Shown: positions 4,620-7,016 of the stretch, in pieces
Numbering within the stretch: position 1 is the stretch's first letter
Layout: each line of letters starts with the position of its first letter
NCBI GenBank assembly: GCA_021204765.1
Contig: JAJPYU010000275.1
Coordinates: 1-7,016 of the forward strand
Origin: Clostridiales bacterium
Lineage (GTDB): Bacteria; Bacillota; Clostridia; Lachnospirales; Lachnospiraceae
Direction: 5' to 3'
Length of the DNA stretch: 7,016 nucleotides
Made by a program: the position numbers and the translations under genes
Notes under the pieces: model-generated
The model's database searches: none
What the model was told of the DNA's origin: nothing
Seen by the model: only the letters and a program-made list of their open reading frames with translations

Positions 4620-6530
4620 TTATGCCTGTCCCTCCACGGCCTTTTCCTTCCTGGGCTTCTTCTTCTTCACCTTAGGAAGCTTCGGCTTTTCTTCCACTGC
4701 AGCCTGGCTGTCCGGCAGGGCCGTGGTCTCGTCATCCGTCTCCTGGATCTTCCGTGTAGGCAGGACGTACTTCTCATAGGCCTTGCTGTACTCTCCCCGG
4801 AACCAGTCGTCGTTCTTTGCAACTATCTGATCCATAATAAGCTGGGTGTCGGCGTTGTCACCGCTGCTGATCCTCAGCATACAGACACCTATATTGGAGC
4901 AGTGATCGGACATGCGTTCCAGATCAGTTATGATATCCTCCAGTATCATTCCGGCCTCCAGTGTGCATTTACCTCTGCGCAGCCTGTCCACATGCCGCTG
5001 CTTCATCTCAATGCTTAAAGAGTCAATGACTGACTCGAAAGGCTCGATATTTCTCGCCTCTTTTAAGTCATTATCCTTAAAGGCCCTGATAGTCAGGTCC
5101 AGTATATCCTGGACAGCCCTGGCATACACCATCAGCTCCTTCATGCCGCCGCTGGTGATACGGCCGTCCGCCTCCTGCAGATCATCCATGGAGTACTTTA
5201 TATTGGTTGCGTGATCCGAGATCCGCTCGAAATCCCGCACACACTGGAGCATGATGGAAACCTGTTTGGAATCATTTGCCCAGAGGTACTTATTGCTGAT
5301 CTTCATCAGATAGGCACTTAAAGCCACGTTGTAGTGGTCCACCTTATCCTCCAGAGCCATGATCTGGTCTGCGGTATCCTTACTGTAATGTCTCACCAGG
5401 TCTATGGCCATCTCCACGCAGGTGCGGGTAAGCTCTGCCATTCTCACTGCGGTAGCCTTGCTTATCTGCACGGCGTAACCGGGCTTCTCCAGGAAACGGT
5501 CATCCAGCACAGCCAGCTCGCCGGGCTTCTCGGACTTCTCGTCCTCTCCTTTCTTCTCGGGGATGGTGACCGTAGCCAGCCTGACCAGGAAGTTGGCGAA
5601 GGGGAACCAGACCACACAGGCCCCGATATTAAACAGGCTGTGGATGACGGCGATACCTGCCGCTGTGGCGGCATTTCCCAGGAAGGCGAAATGTACGAAA
5701 TGATTTATCGTGTAGAACAGCGCCAGGAAGACCACGGTACTTATCAGGTTGAAATACAGGTGCATCATGGCCGTCCTCTTGGCATTCTTGCCGCCGCCGA
5801 CGGAGGAAATGATAGCCGTGACGCAGGTACCGATATTCTGTCCCATGATAATGGGAAGGGCAGCGCTGTAGGGGACGACACCCGTAAGACACAGGGCCTG
5901 CAGTATACCGACGGAGGCCGATGAGCTCTGGATCACAGCCGTTAAGGCCGTGCCTGCCAGGACACCCAGCACCGGGTTCGAGAACATGAGAAGGATGCTG
6001 GTGAATCTCTCACTCTGTGTCAGAGGCTCCACGGAACTGCTCATGGTGGACATGCCGAACATCAGCACGGCGAATCCCAGCAAAATGCTTCCTATATCCT
6101 TTTTTCTCACATTCTCACCGGCGGACATGTACATGATAATACCGATGACTGCCAGTATGGGTGAAAATGATGATGGCTTGAACATGGAGACGACTACTCC
6201 GCTGCCGGAGATACCGGTCAGGGAAAGCAGCCAGGATGTGACTGTGGTACCGATATTGGCACCCATGATGACGCCCACAGCCTGGGTCAGCTTCATGATA
6301 CCCGAATTGACGAAACCGACGACCATGACAGTTGTCGCCGATGAGCTCTGGATCACAGCCGTCACCGCCGTGCCCAGGATGACCGCCTTGAAGCGGTTAG
6401 ATGTCAGACGTTCCAAAATACTGTCCAGCTTGCTGCCGGAGACCTTCACCAGGCCCTCTCCCATGACGTTCATTCCGAAGAGGAAGAGGCACAGGCCTCC
6501 GATGAGCGTCAGGACTGAAAATATACTCAT
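4620..6530 (-). CDS. Na+/phosphate cotransporter family protein with C-terminal PhoU domain
   Basis: This 636-residue inner-membrane protein belongs to the NptA/YjbB-type Na/Pi cotransporter family, expected to move phosphate with sodium. The membrane part (about residues 1-325) holds the family's inverted duplication. The repeats are marked by QSSSATT (61-67) with MGANIGT (89-95), and QSSSAS (201-206) with MGQNIGT (229-235). After a charged linker (about 325-350), a PhoU-like helical domain (about 355-570) carries two metal-site style motifs, DFERISDHATNI (433-444) and DLERMSDHCSNIG (536-548). The tail ends in a lysine-rich stretch (KVKKKKPRKEK). The start is supported by AAAGGAG 5 nt before ATG 6530. 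The stop abuts the regulator ATG, so the two are probably cotranscribed. A TTTACA array precedes the gene. PhoU domains can influence PhoR-type kinases; a link to the kinase downstream is inference. Transport direction cannot be read from sequence. Confidence 0.93.
   Translation of the reverse strand: MSIFSVLTLIGGLCLFLFGMNVMGEGLVKVSGSKLDSILERLTSNRFKAVILGTAVTAVIQSSSATTVMVVGFVNSGIMKLTQAVGVIMGANIGTTVTSWLLSLTGISGSGVVVSMFKPSSFSPILAVIGIIMYMSAGENVRKKDIGSILLGFAVLMFGMSTMSSSVEPLTQSERFTSILLMFSNPVLGVLAGTALTAVIQSSSASVGILQALCLTGVVPYSAALPIIMGQNIGTCVTAIISSVGGGKNAKRTAMMHLYFNLISTVVFLALFYTINHFVHFAFLGNAATAAGIAVIHSLFNIGACVVWFPFANFLVRLATVTIPEKKGEDEKSEKPGELAVLDDRFLEKPGYAVQISKATAVRMAELTRTCVEMAIDLVRHYSKDTADQIMALEDKVDHYNVALSAYLMKISNKYLWANDSKQVSIMLQCVRDFERISDHATNIKYSMDDLQEADGRITSGGMKELMVYARAVQDILDLTIRAFKDNDLKEARNIEPFESVIDSLSIEMKQRHVDRLRRGKCTLEAGMILEDIITDLERMSDHCSNIGVCMLRISSGDNADTQLIMDQIVAKNDDWFRGEYSKAYEKYVLPTRKIQETDDETTALPDSQAAVEEKPKLPKVKKKKPRKEKAVEGQA
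5917..6362. repeat. Identical 26-nt direct repeat inside the transporter gene
   Basis: The same 26 bases occur at 5917-5942 and 6337-6362 (GCCGATGAGCTCTGGATCAC and six more). They encode the two TAVIQSSSA segments of the internal duplication, 420 nt or exactly 140 codons apart. The protein repeat is expected for the family. Base-perfect identity, including silent positions, is more than selection on the protein requires. Confidence 0.8.
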
Positions 6531-6535
6531 TACTA

Positions 6536-6542
6536 CTCCTTT
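6536..6542 (-). promoter_or_regulatory. Ribosome binding site of the transporter
   Basis: The minus strand reads AAAGGAG, five bases (TAGTA) and then ATG at 6530. It supports this start for the transporter. Confidence 0.8.
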
Positions 6543-6582
6543 CGACTTTACAATCGTTACATAAACTTCTAACAGTTTTTAC

Positions 6583-6637
6583 ATAATACAGCATATATGT
6601 AAAATCCAAAAGGGGTGAAATGTAAAATTTGTGTAAA
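6583..6637 (-). promoter_or_regulatory. Pho-box-like TTTACA array and -10 box before the transporter
   Basis: On the minus strand TTTACA occurs at 6637-6632, 6626-6621 and 6603-6598. Start-to-start distances are 11 and 23 bp, so all three face the same side of the helix. A TATTAT -10 box (6588-6583) lies 9 nt after the last copy, about 52 nt before ATG 6530. The expected -35 position (TTTTGG) is poor, as in activator-dependent promoters. Bacillus PhoP binds TT(A/C/T)ACA-like hexamers repeated at about 11 bp just upstream of the -10 region. With a PhoB-like regulator in the same operon, a Pho box is a reasonable reading, but binding is inferred. Confidence 0.55.
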
Positions 6638-6662
6638 GTTCTCTATCTCCCCCATAACTTTT

Positions 6663-6706
6663 CTGCTTTAGCAGGCAAATACATCAGTCTGACGTATGCA
6701 AGCCTG
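6663..6706. repeat. Imperfect palindromes in the spacer after the recombinase-like gene
   Basis: CTGC-TTTA-GCAG (6663-6674) adjoins a larger dyad. ATACATCAG (6679-6687) pairs with CTGACGTAT (6689-6697), one mismatch, enclosed by CAGGC (6672-6676) and GCCTG (6702-6706). No T tract follows on the minus strand, so it is not a convincing terminator for the gene at 6777. It may be a protein-binding dyad. I see nothing else in 6638-6776. Confidence 0.4.
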
Positions 6707-6776
6707 TACTTTCCATACTCAGCATCCGGGAAAGCGCCATCTTTACCCACCGGCGGCAATAGCATTCTTTACATAG

Positions 6777-7016
6777 TTAAACCGGGGACTGATCATACTT
6801 ATCCCGGAGGCTCTCTATTTTTTCTTCTTCAGATTTCAACATTTCCTGATAAATCCCGTCTGCCATGACCTGCATGTCTGCTAAAAGCTCTTCGCGGGTC
6901 CTTAAATACAGGCGGTGGAAAGCCTTGGAGCTGCATTTATCCGGGTCGATGCCTGCTGCCTCGCCAGTGCGCCTGATGCCTCCGATGACGTTTGACATGT
7001 CTATATTATTCCCGCT
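6777..7016 (-). CDS. Probable tyrosine-recombinase-like protein, C-terminal tail (cut by window edge)
   Basis: The frame is open from the right window edge to a TAA at 6779-6777, giving 79 residues. An internal ATG at 6998 exists, but no ribosome site precedes it, and the frame upstream stays open, so this is most likely the end of a longer protein. The stretch SNVIGGIRRTGEAAGIDPDK, then CSSKAFHRLYLRTREELLADM, resembles the region before and around the second catalytic box of Clostridia tyrosine recombinases (xxAGIDPxKxSPxxLRxLY). A charged helix (YQEMLKSEEEKIESLRDKYD) forms the end. The usual H-x-x-R and G-H motifs are not clearly present, so it is either a divergent subgroup or an inactive copy. 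The assignment rests on remembered similarity. Confidence 0.5.
   Translation of the reverse strand, partial: SGNNIDMSNVIGGIRRTGEAAGIDPDKCSSKAFHRLYLRTREELLADMQVMADGIYQEMLKSEEEKIESLRDKYDQSPV

Noticed and set aside
5334..5924. 196-residue open frame on the plus strand
   Set aside because: It is antisense to the transporter's central region, rich in His, Gly and Gln, with no ribosome site; a shadow frame.
5950..6564. 204-residue open frame on the plus strand opposite the transporter
   Set aside because: It is antisense to a well-supported membrane protein. Its low-complexity Met/Thr/Pro/Ser composition is typical of a frame opposite hydrophobic coding sequence.
6663..6706. Possible intrinsic terminator for the recombinase-like gene
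   Set aside because: The dyads are not followed by a T tract on the minus strand, so only a palindromic repeat is reported.
6629..6868. 79-residue plus-strand frame at the right end
   Set aside because: It overlaps the palindromic spacer and the recombinase-like tail, with no ribosome site or recognisable motif.

Overview
The window looks like chromosome from a mid-GC member of the Firmicutes, most likely a Lachnospiraceae-type Clostridia. This is inferred from strong AGGAGG-type ribosome binding sites, Clostridia-like protein sequences and compact operons. It holds no rRNA, tRNA, CRISPR array or complete mobile element. Both ends cut through genes.

Layout. (1) Bases 1-453, minus strand: the N-terminal 151 residues of a HEAT-repeat-like protein that runs off the left edge. 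Its upstream region (about 483-580) is an almost unbroken run of small inverted repeats and could be a structured 5' leader. (2) Bases 648-2353, plus strand: a near-consensus promoter drives a two-gene Fe-S cluster operon, a NifS/IscS-type cysteine desulfurase and a NifU/IscU-type scaffold overlapping by 11 nt. A repeated TAGTAGGT motif at the promoter may be an operator. A bidirectional terminator closes the operon. (3) Bases 6530 down to 2381, minus strand: a phosphate-type module of a Na+/phosphate cotransporter with a C-terminal PhoU domain, a PhoB/OmpR-type response regulator and a PhoR-type sensor kinase. Three TTTACA hexamers in Pho-box-like spacing precede the transporter. (4) Bases 6777-7016, minus strand: the C-terminal tail of a probable tyrosine-recombinase-like protein.

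The most notable point is damage in the phosphate module. The regulator carries an apparent 2-nt insertion (GAGAG where GAG is expected, about 4147-4151). It shifts the frame at the start of the winged helix and removes the DNA-recognition helix. The remainder of the DNA-binding domain is intact in the next frame, and its first ATG overlaps the premature stop as ATGA. In addition, a terminator-like hairpin and a separate multi-hairpin palindromic element lie between regulator and kinase, genes that usually abut. Either this two-component system is decaying or being rewired, or the frameshift is a sequence error. Checking the reads would decide.

How the genes may work together: the transporter is expected to import phosphate, with its PhoU domain possibly signalling to the PhoR-like kinase. 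An intact regulator would be expected to act on the TTTACA array and so autoregulate the operon. The Fe-S pair is a separate housekeeping unit facing the kinase gene.
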